Source of the DNA: a virus
IMG/VR virus record: IMGVR_UViG_3300031162_000483
Location: 1-21,518 of that record
Reading direction: 5' to 3' (one strand)
DNA: 21,518 nt
Shown here piece by piece: positions 1 to 7,039 of this stretch (position 1 is the stretch's first letter; each line of letters begins with the position of its first letter). A model generated the notes under the pieces. That model was not told the DNA's origin and did no database searches. It was given only the letters and a program-made list of their open reading frames with translations. The position numbers were made by a program, and so were the translations under genes.

Positions 1-327
1 AAGTTCATGCCAGCGAAAGATGGTGGTAGACCGTCAATCGTTGAAGGTGAACATCCGATGTTTACAGAGTTCAAAGAGAATTTCGGATATGACACAGGTG
101 GTCGTAAATATCTCAGGCTTGTAACAGGTGCCTTCGGTGAAGGTCAAACTTCTGTTTGGGGATTCATCAACAAAAAAGAATTCACTAAACCGTCAGGTAT
201 TACTTTCAAAGAAGGTGATCTTTTGAAATCAGCTGGATGGAATACACCGGCTCTTAACAAACCAAGAGGTAACATCTTTGACGAAGATTACAAAGTTAAT
301 TGGACAGGACCTAACTACTTAAGATGA
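1..327 (+). CDS. hypothetical phage protein, possibly 5'-partial
   Basis: The first ATG is at position 7, but the two codons before it are in frame with no stop, so the gene may begin outside the window; from that ATG it is 106 residues. The protein is soluble-looking, rich in Gly, Lys and aromatic residues, with no signal peptide or membrane segment. I recognise no catalytic motif. Its stop overlaps the next start (ATGA), so it is translationally coupled to the next gene and belongs to the same operon as the DNA ligase. Function unknown. Confidence 0.7.
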   Translation, partial: KFMPAKDGGRPSIVEGEHPMFTEFKENFGYDTGGRKYLRLVTGAFGEGQTSVWGFINKKEFTKPSGITFKEGDLLKSAGWNTPALNKPRGNIFDEDYKVNWTGPNYLR

Positions 328-641
328 TGTTAGACAGAATACAATATGATGATAACAATCCTCATCCTCATTGGGAAGAAGGTTGGTATTCATCAGCTTT
401 CAAATACGAACCTATGACAGACTTTACAGACTTTGAATGTCTTGAAGAAATAACTGTATGGGATAAAGTTGAATTCGATATGCCAAGTCATACTTATGTT
501 CTTAACAGAGCTGGGTATTGTAATGGATACTTTCCGAATAACATTATCACATTAGAGAATTGGGTTCAGTTCGGAAGATCAAGTAAAGGCTTCAGTAAGT
601 CACATAGAAAATTCAAAAAAGTTAAAATAGGAAAATTATGA
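324..641 (+). CDS. hypothetical phage protein (105 aa)
   Basis: Starts inside the stop of the preceding gene (ATGA at 324-327); a second ATG directly follows (327), so the real start could be either. It is acidic and aromatic in the N-terminal half (several His, Trp and Tyr) with a strongly basic C-terminal tail rich in Lys and Ser, which could touch nucleic acid. No known domain is recognised. It ends four bases into the ligase gene, so the three genes form a tightly coupled unit. The function cannot be given from sequence. Confidence 0.75.
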   Translation: MMLDRIQYDDNNPHPHWEEGWYSSAFKYEPMTDFTDFECLEEITVWDKVEFDMPSHTYVLNRAGYCNGYFPNNIITLENWVQFGRSSKGFSKSHRKFKKVKIGKL

Positions 642-1765
642 TATTTAAATTAAACACACTTTATAAGAGAGACAGTAACGGAAAGATTCGTGAATACACT
701 ATTGAGTATACGCGTGATGGCGTTCTACCTGCTGGGTATAGAACTGTTGCTGGGATACAAGGTGGTAAGTTAGTAACTTCTGAATGGAAACTTACAGAAG
801 GTAAGAACATCGGAAAAGTCAACGCGACCACAGATGGTGAACAAGCTGAGAGAGAAGCGATCGCGAAGTGGGAAAAGAAAGAAGAAAAAGAATACTTCGA
901 ACACATAGATCAAATAGATAACGAACAACCGTTCAAACCTATGTTAGCTCACGATTACACAAAGAGACCACAGTCAAGTGGATTCAGTCAACCGAAGTTA
1001 GATGGTATTAGATGTATCGCGACAAAGAATGGATTGTTTACACGAGCGGGTAAAGAGATCAAGACTTGTAATCACATAGTCGAAGAACTCGCTGATTTCT
1101 TTGAAGCTGAACCTGAGATCAAACTTGATGGTGAGTTATACAATCATAAACTCAAAGCTGACTTTAATAAGATCACTAGTTTAGTTCGTAAAGTCAAACC
1201 GACTGTAGACGAAGAAGCTGAGTGTCGTAGTAAAGTTCAATATCATGTCTATGATATGTTTACTCCGGAACATGAGTTTCCATTTAACAGTCGTAATCAA
1301 TTTTTAAAACAACACAAACACTTTCAAGACTTTGATCATAAATCAAAAGTTCAACTTGTAGAGACTACTCTATGTGCTTCTCAAGATTTACTTGACTCTA
1401 AGTACGCTGAGTATACTGAACAAGGATATGAAGGTCAGATGGTTCGTAACAATGAACCATACGAATGTAAAAGAAGTAAACATCTTCTTAAGAGAAAAGA
1501 ATTTATAACAGAAGAATTCAAAGTCGTACAAGTACTAGAAGGATCAGGTAATTGGTCAGGATACGCTAAACACTTTGAACTAGAACTAGAAGACGGTAGA
1601 GTGTTCGGAAGTGGTGTGAGAGGTAATCAAGCTACACTTAAACATTTACTCTATCAAGAAGAACAACCTACATGGGTGACTTGTCGATACTTCGAAAAGA
1701 CACCTGACGGTATTCCAAGATTTCCGGTCGTAATAGATTGGGGAGTTGGAGAAAGAAATGACTAG
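638..1765 (+). CDS. ATP-dependent DNA ligase with N-terminal WGR-like domain
   Basis: Seals nicks in DNA, joining Okazaki fragments during phage replication. The nucleotidyltransferase motifs are clear: motif I KLDGIR with the adenylated Lys at residue 120, motif III around LDGEL (163-167), motif IV EGQMVR (265-270) and motif V with LLKRKE (283-288). An OB-fold follows from about 290 to the end. Residues 1-95 lie before the catalytic core and resemble a WGR-like DNA-binding domain (TSEW...GKNIGKVNATT, residues 47-65). Such a domain is absent from the T7 ligase, and T4 gp30 has an unrelated N-terminal domain. At 375 residues it is compact. It starts four bases inside the preceding gene. I am sure of the ligase activity and less sure of the N-domain name. 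Confidence 0.93.
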   Translation: MIFKLNTLYKRDSNGKIREYTIEYTRDGVLPAGYRTVAGIQGGKLVTSEWKLTEGKNIGKVNATTDGEQAEREAIAKWEKKEEKEYFEHIDQIDNEQPFKPMLAHDYTKRPQSSGFSQPKLDGIRCIATKNGLFTRAGKEIKTCNHIVEELADFFEAEPEIKLDGELYNHKLKADFNKITSLVRKVKPTVDEEAECRSKVQYHVYDMFTPEHEFPFNSRNQFLKQHKHFQDFDHKSKVQLVETTLCASQDLLDSKYAEYTEQGYEGQMVRNNEPYECKRSKHLLKRKEFITEEFKVVQVLEGSGNWSGYAKHFELELEDGRVFGSGVRGNQATLKHLLYQEEQPTWVTCRYFEKTPDGIPRFPVVIDWGVGERND

Positions 1766-2315
1766 ACCAATCTGTAATACACCTGGCTGTATGAATCCAT
1801 GTCAGAATACTAGAAAGAAAGATAATCCTGTTTGGAGAAAAGTTTGTAGTCCATGTCATAGAAACAATTATCAATCAAAATGGAGTCCTGAAAGATTAGA
1901 AGAAAACAAACTACACTTAAAAGAATATCTACAGGAAAAACATTATAGTAGTTATGAAGCTATAACAAAAAATAAGTGTACAGCTTATTTTAAGAATGAT
2001 AAAAAACAAAATAAATGGAATGGTTATAATTCAGTTAATGAAATGAGTGATGATCTAATTAATCTAGTACATGAGAACATGAAAAGAAATAATGGTGAAG
2101 TAAGATGTGAAGTTACTAATGTCGTACTCTCACATGAACTTAAAGATATCTTTCAGATATCTTTTGACAGAAAAGATAATACTATAGGACACAATAGAAG
2201 TAATATTAGAATTGTTCCAGAACCTGTCAACACAATGATAAAAGATAAATTTACTATCAATGATTTACAAGGTTTTTTTGATGCTGTTTTTGAAGAAAGA
2301 GAAAAAGCAGCTTGA
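1758..2315 (+). CDS. putative HNH-type endonuclease with N-terminal Cys-rich zinc site
   Basis: I chose the ATG at 1758 over an upstream TTG at 1746 because GGAG (1748-1751) sits six bases before it; it overlaps the last codons of the ligase gene. The N-terminus has five Cys (6, 11, 15, 30, 33) arranged like a zinc ribbon. The C-terminal half contains a pattern typical of HNH-like phage nucleases: SFDRKDN then NIRIV then VN (about 135-158), where the family usually has IDRIDN...NVRIV...VN. Such proteins are often homing endonucleases or zinc-binding HNH enzymes. The Lys-rich middle (60-90) fits DNA binding. The -35 box of the next promoter overlaps its stop codon. The HNH assignment rests on motif recall only. 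Confidence 0.6.
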   Translation: MTRPICNTPGCMNPCQNTRKKDNPVWRKVCSPCHRNNYQSKWSPERLEENKLHLKEYLQEKHYSSYEAITKNKCTAYFKNDKKQNKWNGYNSVNEMSDDLINLVHENMKRNNGEVRCEVTNVVLSHELKDIFQISFDRKDNTIGHNRSNIRIVPEPVNTMIKDKFTINDLQGFFDAVFEEREKAA

Positions 2316-2341
2316 TACCGCGGGTACACTTTTAGTATAAT
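2312..2341 (+). promoter_or_regulatory. sigma70-type early promoter P1
   Basis: TTGATA at 2312-2317, an 18-base spacer, then a perfect TATAAT at 2336-2341. The -35 box overlaps the stop codon of the HNH gene. The spacer carries GTACACTTTT, also present in promoter P2 at 6364. The expected start of transcription falls within a base or two of the ATG at 2349. Confidence 0.75.
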
Positions 2342-2348
2342 ATAAACA

Positions 2349-2456
2349 ATGAGAGAAGAAATAATTTTTCGTAAATTGGGTTTCGTAATGATATATGCTG
2401 TAACTGGTGAAATTTCCCTAAGTGAATTTTCTTCTCTCGCCCTTATAGGTATTTAG
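2349..2456 (+). CDS. small ORF (35 aa), possibly leaderless
   Basis: A 35-residue ORF beginning MREEIIFRKLGF, directly downstream of promoter P1; only seven bases separate the -10 box from the ATG, so there is no room for a Shine-Dalgarno site. The middle is mildly hydrophobic but no clear membrane helix is present. It fills the gap between the HNH gene and the following membrane protein almost exactly. It could be a real leaderless peptide or simply the 5' leader of the next gene. Nothing similar is known to me. Confidence 0.4.
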   Translation: MREEIIFRKLGFVMIYAVTGEISLSEFSSLALIGI

Positions 2457-2460
2457 TACA

Positions 2461-2715
2461 ATGACAAAGTTAGAATCAAAAACACCGACTTACACACTAG
2501 ACTGGTATATCAAATGGATAGCTAGTTTCTTTGTGTTATGTGGTATGACAATAAGAGGTACAGAAGGTCTACAAGAATATGATCTTATGTTTTCTACAAT
2601 CGGAGTGTTTCTCTGGTTGATCGTTTCATTCTTATGGAATGACAGAGCTTTGATACTATTGAATGGAATAGGATTAATATTTCTAATTAAAAATACAATT
2701 ATTATGTGGATATGA
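2461..2715 (+). CDS. small three-helix membrane protein
   Basis: Eighty-four residues with three hydrophobic segments at about 19-32, 42-59 and 62-84, separated by short charged stretches (RGTEGLQEYD, NDR). It looks like a small inner-membrane protein; proteins of this kind (I recall the DUF6552 type) recur in marine T4-like phages with no assigned role. It lies four bases after the 35-residue ORF and its stop overlaps the next start (ATGA at 2712), so the two membrane proteins are coupled. A role in superinfection exclusion or host membrane modification is only a guess. Confidence 0.75.
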   Translation: MTKLESKTPTYTLDWYIKWIASFFVLCGMTIRGTEGLQEYDLMFSTIGVFLWLIVSFLWNDRALILLNGIGLIFLIKNTIIMWI

Positions 2716-2930
2716 AAAAATTTTTACTAATATACGCTTTAGGGTTATACACTATGTTTCTAATAAGTACTACTATCGGATCAAGTCCTGATCCGAAACC
2801 GAGAAAAGTAGAAACAGTAGAAAAGATATCAAAAGAACGATACGAATTTTGTAGAGATAAACTTTTTAAAAAGTATCCTCACGAAGTCGATAAACAAGAA
2901 TGGAGTAAATGTTTAAATGGGAATGATTAA
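2712..2930 (+). CDS. small membrane-anchored or secreted protein (72 aa)
   Basis: I chose the ATG at 2712 (ATGA overlap with the preceding stop) over a GTG at 2706. The N-terminus (MKKFLLIYALGLYTMFLIS) is a signal peptide or single anchor helix, followed by a charged soluble tail with two Cys. The tail would lie in the periplasm if the N-terminus inserts as a signal anchor. The two Cys (in EFCRDK and SKCLNG) might form a disulphide there. Function unknown; it is paired with the three-helix membrane protein upstream. Confidence 0.7.
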   Translation: MKKFLLIYALGLYTMFLISTTIGSSPDPKPRKVETVEKISKERYEFCRDKLFKKYPHEVDKQEWSKCLNGND

Positions 2931-3246
2931 TTTAGGATCATCAATGAGGTATGGACCTTCTGGTAAGAAAAGAAAAACGAATGCTTGGAAGACAAAGAAA
3001 AATACTATCATCGCACATCAACAAGGTAAGTACAAACCGAGTTTAGAACAACAACAAAGATTACAAGCTATGAAAGAACACAATGAGAAGTATCCTTCTT
3101 ATAGTGGACCTAACACAGGTAACACTTTAATCGCTGATGATTCATATAAGAAAGAAGCTTCGAAAAACTTTACTGTCGCCATCGGTTACAATAAAGGTGC
3201 TTATCAAGTTATACCTAATAACGAAATTAAACATATCGGAAAATAA
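2917..3246 (+). CDS. basic hypothetical protein (109 aa)
   Basis: Begins within the end of the preceding gene; ATG codons at 2917 and 2923 are both possible. The first 50 residues are very rich in Lys, Arg and Gln and likely disordered or nucleic-acid binding. The C-terminal part (IADDSYKKEASKNFTVAIGYNKG) looks folded. No known family recognised. Confidence 0.7.
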   Translation: MGMINLGSSMRYGPSGKKRKTNAWKTKKNTIIAHQQGKYKPSLEQQQRLQAMKEHNEKYPSYSGPNTGNTLIADDSYKKEASKNFTVAIGYNKGAYQVIPNNEIKHIGK

Positions 3247-3266
3247 AAGTATTATATATAACTAAT

Positions 3267-4400
3267 ATGGCTAGAAAAAAAACAAAATCAACGAGAGCTT
3301 CAAGAAAGACTATAGATGATATGCACTATGGTCCTGAACCGATGGGTGTAGATTATTTTGAAAATAATAACATCAACAACTTCTTTAGTTGGTACACATA
3401 TTTTTACGATAGAAATAGATGTAATCAAATTATAATGGGGTACGCTAAAGAACACGGGTATAAGAATGCTAACAAATTTAAAAAATTATACATTCCGACT
3501 TCTGTGGCCTCAATCATTCGTGGACTAGAAAATGGTTTAGTCTTTCCGGATCATAAAGATTATCCTGATGAGGGATCAGCTGGTTGGCAGAAACATATTC
3601 ACAGCGAATTAAGAAAGTACAATAAGAAAGCTATCGAAATGAAAGCCGAAGACTTAGATAAAGGTAAGATCGTTAAGAAAAGAAAAACAGTTCAAGAAAA
3701 CATGGAAGCTAAAGTTCGTGATCTTCTTGGTGAAGTTGATCATGCTATTGATCTATGGGATACAGATAAGTTCGATATGTATTCATATCTAACAGACAAC
3801 AAAGTATCGTCAGCCGTAGCTAGTAAGATCCCAACACACTATACAGACTTACAACTAGAAATTCAAGATGCTATTCTAGGTACTGATCCTCAACTTAAAG
3901 AAGGATATAGTTTTATGAACATGAGTGAAAAGAAAGGTTTTCTAAACTTCGTTACTAAAATTATATTAGATACTGAAAGATACGCTGATAACAATAAACC
4001 AATTCGTAAGCCAAGAAAAGCTAAAGCGATATCAGCTACTAATTTAGTATCTAAATTAAGTTACTTAGATCATGACCCTATCAATAAAGTTAAGTCTATT
4101 GATCCATCAAAGATTGTTGGATCCAAACAACTCTGGTTGTTTAACAGTAAGACTAATGAGATCATCAAGTATGATCAATTAGATAGAGCCGGACTAAGTG
4201 TTAAAGGTACAACGATACAAAACTTTAACGAGAAAACTTCATCAAGTAAGAAACTTGGTATGAAGACTGAACATTTTATTGATCGTATTTTAGACGCAGG
4301 TTCTATTGTACTAAATAAAGTTATGAGTGAAATAAACTCTAAGGCTAGTAAGGTTACTGGTCGAGTAAATAATAATATGATAATATTAAAGGTGGATTAA
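3267..4400 (+). CDS. conserved marine T4-like phage protein of unknown function (377 aa)
   Basis: A large basic protein. The N-terminal 20 residues are rich in Lys, Arg, Ser and Thr; a central Lys-rich linker (about 237-260, KPIRKPRKAKA) precedes a C-terminal domain. That domain contains SIDPSKIVGSKQLWLFNSKT and GLSVKGTTIQNF, a segment I recall from a protein widely conserved in cyanophages and pelagiphages but without a function. No enzyme motif is evident. It precedes the DUF6433-like gene by three bases, so the two are cotranscribed. The upstream spacer has a TATATAAC-like -10 sequence close to the ATG but no good -35 box. A structural or DNA-binding role is possible; I do not claim one. 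Confidence 0.8.
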   Translation: MARKKTKSTRASRKTIDDMHYGPEPMGVDYFENNNINNFFSWYTYFYDRNRCNQIIMGYAKEHGYKNANKFKKLYIPTSVASIIRGLENGLVFPDHKDYPDEGSAGWQKHIHSELRKYNKKAIEMKAEDLDKGKIVKKRKTVQENMEAKVRDLLGEVDHAIDLWDTDKFDMYSYLTDNKVSSAVASKIPTHYTDLQLEIQDAILGTDPQLKEGYSFMNMSEKKGFLNFVTKIILDTERYADNNKPIRKPRKAKAISATNLVSKLSYLDHDPINKVKSIDPSKIVGSKQLWLFNSKTNEIIKYDQLDRAGLSVKGTTIQNFNEKTSSSKKLGMKTEHFIDRILDAGSIVLNKVMSEINSKASKVTGRVNNNMIILKVD

Positions 4401-4403
4401 ATA

Positions 4404-4880
4404 ATGGCAATCGATTATTCAAGACTAACTAGTGATGCATCAGCTTGTGAGATATTAGAAGCAGCATCTAAGTTAAAATCAAAAAAAGAAAAAATAGAAC
4501 TTCTACAGAAGTATGGTGATAGAGCTGACTTCATGTATATACTTCGAGGAGCATATGCTAATAACATAGAATGGTTAGTACCAGACGGTCCTTTACCTGA
4601 AGGTGTTGTACCTAGTGCAGCTGTTTCAGTTGATACAGCAGAAGACAGATTGATTAGAGCATACAGAAATTTTCAGTATCTAGTCAAAGGTGGTCCAGAA
4701 GTAAACCAAGCTAAGAGAGAAGAAATCTATTTGAATATGTATAGATCACTTTACAACGAGGAAGCGAAACTATTACATTCAATCATCAATAAGAAACTAC
4801 CATATAAAGGGATTACTAAAGCGATAGTCGCTGAAGCTTTTCCTACAGTTTGGCCAAAAGAGAGTAAGGCTTCGTCATAA
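4404..4880 (+). CDS. DUF6433-like conserved phage protein
   Basis: 158 residues, mostly helical. It has the layout I recall for DUF6433 proteins of T4-like marine phages: an N-terminal helix pair (EILEAASKLKSKKEKIELLQKY), a WLVPDGPLP turn, then a helical domain with NQAKREEIYLNMYRSLYNEEAKLL and a terminal ITKAIVAEAFP. No catalytic residues are evident. It starts three bases after the preceding stop and is preceded by AGGTGG (4390-4395). The function is unknown in the family as far as I know. Confidence 0.75.
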   Translation: MAIDYSRLTSDASACEILEAASKLKSKKEKIELLQKYGDRADFMYILRGAYANNIEWLVPDGPLPEGVVPSAAVSVDTAEDRLIRAYRNFQYLVKGGPEVNQAKREEIYLNMYRSLYNEEAKLLHSIINKKLPYKGITKAIVAEAFPTVWPKESKASS

Positions 4881-4883
4881 ATA
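4876..4883 (+). promoter_or_regulatory. late-promoter-like CATAAATA
   Basis: Matches the NATAAATA late motif of marine T4-like phages, at the end of the DUF6433-like gene and five bases before the next ATG. If used, the transcript would start about at that ATG. A single 8-mer in AT-rich DNA is weak evidence. Confidence 0.4.
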
Positions 4884-4888
4884 TATAC

Positions 4889-5197
4889 ATGACAAACAAA
4901 TTAGGATTAACAGACGAAGAACGAGTTGTATTCTATACAGATGCTAGTGGTAAAAAACACCCTAGTGAAGTTAGAAGATATGACCCGATAATTGGTAGTG
5001 CTGTTCTTCGTGATCCTATGTTAAATAAACAAATAGAATTTTTGTGGAATTCAAGTTCTTCTAAATGGGAAGGTCTTGGATTAGATGCTGGTTATATAGC
5101 TCTGTTAGATACAGAAGTATTCGGAACACCGATTACTAAACAGAACGATAGTGCTGTACCAGCTAAGGCCACAACGGTGTCCAGATTTCCAACATAG
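4889..5197 (+). CDS. hypothetical phage protein (102 aa)
   Basis: Soluble, mostly beta-looking protein with no membrane segment or known motif. There is no clear Shine-Dalgarno site before the ATG; instead a late-promoter-like octamer sits five bases upstream, so a leaderless late transcript is possible. Downstream lies the structured non-coding gap 5198-5464. A virion or accessory role cannot be decided. Confidence 0.7.
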   Translation: MTNKLGLTDEERVVFYTDASGKKHPSEVRRYDPIIGSAVLRDPMLNKQIEFLWNSSSSKWEGLGLDAGYIALLDTEVFGTPITKQNDSAVPAKATTVSRFPT

Positions 5198-5464
5198 ATT
5201 ATGAATTGTGGGTGAGAAAGTTACCCGGCAAGGTAGTACATTATGAGGAAGTTTAACTTTAGATAAGGAGGTGATATTGAGTTATCATGAGAGAATTTCT
5301 TTAACTTATTATTTAAGGAGGACACTAAAAAATTGACTTGACAGAAATGCCAAGTCATGAGACAATTAATAGAGTCGAGTAGATTGTGTAAGTCAATCCG
5401 CGTTTCAGAGGAGCGTCAATCTACTCAATTCTTTTAATACCATTTATTATGACAGGAGAAAATA
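5198..5464 (+). ncRNA. structured non-coding gap, candidate RNA
   Basis: No convincing gene in 267 bases. Visible are: hairpin GGGTGA/TTACCC (5210-5226, five-base loop); TAAGGAGGTGAT (5264-5275), a 12-base perfect complement of the 16S 3' end; a second TAAGGAGG exactly 50 bases later (5314-5321); hairpin TGACTTG/CAAGTCA (5334-5357); and a 10-bp stem GAGTAGATTG/CAATCTACTC (5377-5426) with a 30-base loop followed by TTCTTTTAATAC. A 19-codon TTG ORF at 5277-5336 follows the first strong ribosome-binding sequence and cannot be excluded. The region may be a small RNA or the leader of the gene at 5465. Confidence 0.45.
5377..5440 (+). terminator. large hairpin with terminator-like tail
   Basis: Perfect 10-bp inverted repeat (5377-5386 with 5417-5426), then TTCTTTTAATAC (5429-5440). 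The same 12 bases follow the clear terminator hairpin at 5698-5717, which suggests that both are transcript ends. The 30-base loop is long for a classical terminator. Confidence 0.4.
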
Positions 5465-5683
5465 ATGGAAACTAAAATATTAACAGTCCAAGACCTAGCA
5501 GGTGTTGTTTCAATCATTGATGTATGCTCAGCTCGAGGTGCATTCAAAGGTGAAGAACTAGCCGGTGTCGGAAGACTAAGAGAATCTTTTCTTGCTGAAG
5601 TGAAAGAACAACAAGGTGAAGTACCAGCTCCAGAAGCTGTTGAAGCACCAGTTCAAACTACAGAAGACGAGAACTCTGATTAA
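5465..5683 (+). CDS. small acidic hypothetical protein (72 aa)
   Basis: AGGAG ends seven bases before the ATG. The first 46 residues form a compact helical domain (LTVQDLAGVVSIIDVCSARGAFKG) and the rest is a Pro/Glu/Ala-rich acidic tail ending EDENSD, probably disordered. I recall similar short helical proteins in other T4-like marine phages but know of no function. The gene is bracketed by a structured leader upstream and a terminator downstream, so it can be expressed as its own short transcript. Confidence 0.75.
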   Translation: METKILTVQDLAGVVSIIDVCSARGAFKGEELAGVGRLRESFLAEVKEQQGEVPAPEAVEAPVQTTEDENSD

Positions 5684-5697
5684 TAAGCTTATAGATT

Positions 5698-5724
5698 AGA
5701 GGGATTAACTTCCCTCTTTCTTTT
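5698..5724 (+). terminator. rho-independent terminator
   Basis: AGAGGGA (5698-5704), six-base loop TTAACT, TCCCTCT (5711-5717), then TTCTTTT. A perfect 7-bp stem with a U-rich tail, just after the 72-residue gene. Confidence 0.85.
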
Positions 5725-5738
5725 AATACAATAATAAA

Positions 5739-5948
5739 ATGCCAATAAAATTTAAACAATCAGCTACAGTAAGAGATAGACAAACAGGTAAAGTAAAAAC
5801 AGAACACTATTATATTAAGTGTATGTCTCAAACTGAATTATTTTCAGAACTTAACAATTCATCTACTAAACCTAAAGCTAAACAGAAAATCAGAAATGAA
5901 TTAGATCGTAGAGGGATTAAGATTCAATGGGTACCTAAAGTATCATGA
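5739..5948 (+). CDS. conserved marine T4-like phage protein (69 aa)
   Basis: Short basic protein starting MPIKFKQSATVRDR with a central Lys-rich helix (STKPKAKQKIRNELDRRGI). I recall close relatives in cyanophages with the same MPxKFKxSAxxRDRxTGKVKT opening; their function is unknown. The start is 14 bases after the terminator, so expression probably comes by readthrough or an unseen promoter. The last codons overlap the next gene (ATG at 5945). Confidence 0.8.
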   Translation: MPIKFKQSATVRDRQTGKVKTEHYYIKCMSQTELFSELNNSSTKPKAKQKIRNELDRRGIKIQWVPKVS

Positions 5949-6367
5949 CCGACTATAATGATTTCGGATTTACAGCTGTAGATCAAGAAGAACTAAAAAC
6001 AAAAACAGGTGAAGATGCTACTGTTGGAAAAGAAGTTGCAGAACAACTTAAAGCCGTAGCTAAATCATCAGCAGGTCAAGCTAACGCAGCACAGATAGAA
6101 GAACTAGATTCCAAGTTAGACTTACTAACAAAACTAGTCAGTCAATCATTAAATGAATTAGATGATCATAAAGACAATTTATCTCAGATAGATTCTAATA
6201 AAGAATTAGATTATAAAGATAGATTAATCGAATGTGAAAAACTCATTCTACCATTACTACAAAACTTAATGAAGAATGAAGATAAAGAATACATCTATTG
6301 GCCAAATCGAAAAGCCATCATACAACAACAAATAGACAGATTACAAAAAATTACACAAAAGACTTGA
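5945..6367 (+). CDS. conserved marine T4-like phage protein, coiled-coil (140 aa)
   Basis: Starts four bases before the end of the preceding gene. The N-terminus has DFGFTAVDQEEL, a signature I recall in a protein shared by many T4-like marine phages. The middle (about 50-85) is a coiled coil, and the C-terminus has LILPLLQNLMKNEDKEYIYWPNRKAIIQQQIDRLQKI. The order and pairing with the 69-residue gene also look conserved in those phages. No enzyme motif. The -35 box of promoter P2 overlaps its stop codon. A structural or scaffold role is possible but unproven. Confidence 0.8.
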   Translation: MTDYNDFGFTAVDQEELKTKTGEDATVGKEVAEQLKAVAKSSAGQANAAQIEELDSKLDLLTKLVSQSLNELDDHKDNLSQIDSNKELDYKDRLIECEKLILPLLQNLMKNEDKEYIYWPNRKAIIQQQIDRLQKITQKT

Positions 6368-6393
6368 TACCACTAGTACACTTTTGATATACT
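6364..6393 (+). promoter_or_regulatory. sigma70-type early promoter P2
   Basis: TTGATA (6364-6369), 18-base spacer, TATACT (6388-6393). The -35 overlaps the stop codon of the gene upstream. The spacer shares GTACACTTTT with promoter P1 at the same position. The ATG at 6403 is nine bases after the -10 box, so the mRNA should be leaderless or nearly so. Confidence 0.75.
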
Positions 6394-6402
6394 AGATATA
6401 CT

Positions 6403-6636
6403 ATGACTACATTAACTATAATAGAATACTTTTCATATATAGCAATACTATTGTTAGCTATGTATAATGCATTCAAAATCGGAGAGAAATCTGGTTCTGT
6501 ATATATGCTTGACTATTTAAGAACTAATAGTTATGAAGACCCGAACGGTAAAGAACAACCTTTCTTAAGTGATACAGGATTCAATCGTTTTATGTCTCAT
6601 ATAAGAAATGAAAAAAAGAGTGAGTTAAATGGCTGA
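6403..6636 (+). CDS. small single-helix membrane protein (77 aa)
   Basis: The first 22 residues form a hydrophobic helix (IEYFSYIAILLLAMYNAFKI), followed by a soluble tail of 50 residues with acidic and basic patches. It is most simply an inner-membrane protein with the tail in the cytoplasm. It is the first gene after promoter P2, with the ATG at the expected transcription start. The last eight bases overlap the next gene, which has its own start at 6629. Function unknown. Confidence 0.7.
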   Translation: MTTLTIIEYFSYIAILLLAMYNAFKIGEKSGSVYMLDYLRTNSYEDPNGKEQPFLSDTGFNRFMSHIRNEKKSELNG

Positions 6637-7039
6637 CTCAGACTTTACTATTAAAGGTAATATAGGTGATGCTTTCATTCGAATAACAAATGAAGGTAAT
6701 GTAGAATTAATCTTTGGTGAAGATGATGTTTCTCTTGTAAGAGAGTTAGATTGGGATTCACATGAGATATATAAGACGGCAGTACAGTTCGCTCTAATGA
6801 TGGATAGTTATGTTCGTAACTCTAAAGCATTAGACAACTTGATTACTCATTCAGTAACTGGTAGTATACCTGCTGAGTTATTAGATAGTGATCTTATGCC
6901 AATCTCTTTAATGGGTATTGATGATGAAGATGTAGAAGTCAAACATACAGAAGAACCTATAGAAGAACCTTCAACAGAAGTAAAAAAACATGATAATGTT
7001 ATTCAATTTAAAAAAAGGAAAAAAGATGAAGATAAGTGA
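6629..7039 (+). CDS. hypothetical phage protein with acidic tail (136 aa)
   Basis: Overlaps the end of the membrane protein gene. The N-terminal 80 residues look like a small alpha/beta domain (DFTIKGNIGDAFIRITNEGNVELIF). The C-terminal part is a long acidic, Glu/Pro-rich stretch that ends abruptly in a basic Lys-rich patch (QFKKRKKDEDK). No known motif is seen. The downstream gene starts inside its last codons, so the genes are coupled. Confidence 0.7.
   Translation: MADSDFTIKGNIGDAFIRITNEGNVELIFGEDDVSLVRELDWDSHEIYKTAVQFALMMDSYVRNSKALDNLITHSVTGSIPAELLDSDLMPISLMGIDDEDVEVKHTEEPIEEPSTEVKKHDNVIQFKKRKKDEDK

Noticed and set aside
661-906. Minus-strand ORF of 81 codons inside the ligase gene, and similar minus-strand ORFs at 1668-1874 and 8863-9180
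   Set aside because: Antisense shadows of strongly supported genes (ligase, HNH-type protein, IscU); no ribosome site or motif.
2917-3246. Reading the basic 109-residue protein as a ribosomal protein or histone-like protein
   Set aside because: It is basic, but no family motif is present, so the annotation stays hypothetical.
5338-5366. Possible sigma70 promoter: TTGACA at 5338 and GACAAT 17 bases on
   Set aside because: The -10 matches only four of six bases and the -35 is part of a hairpin arm; too weak beside the three clear promoters.
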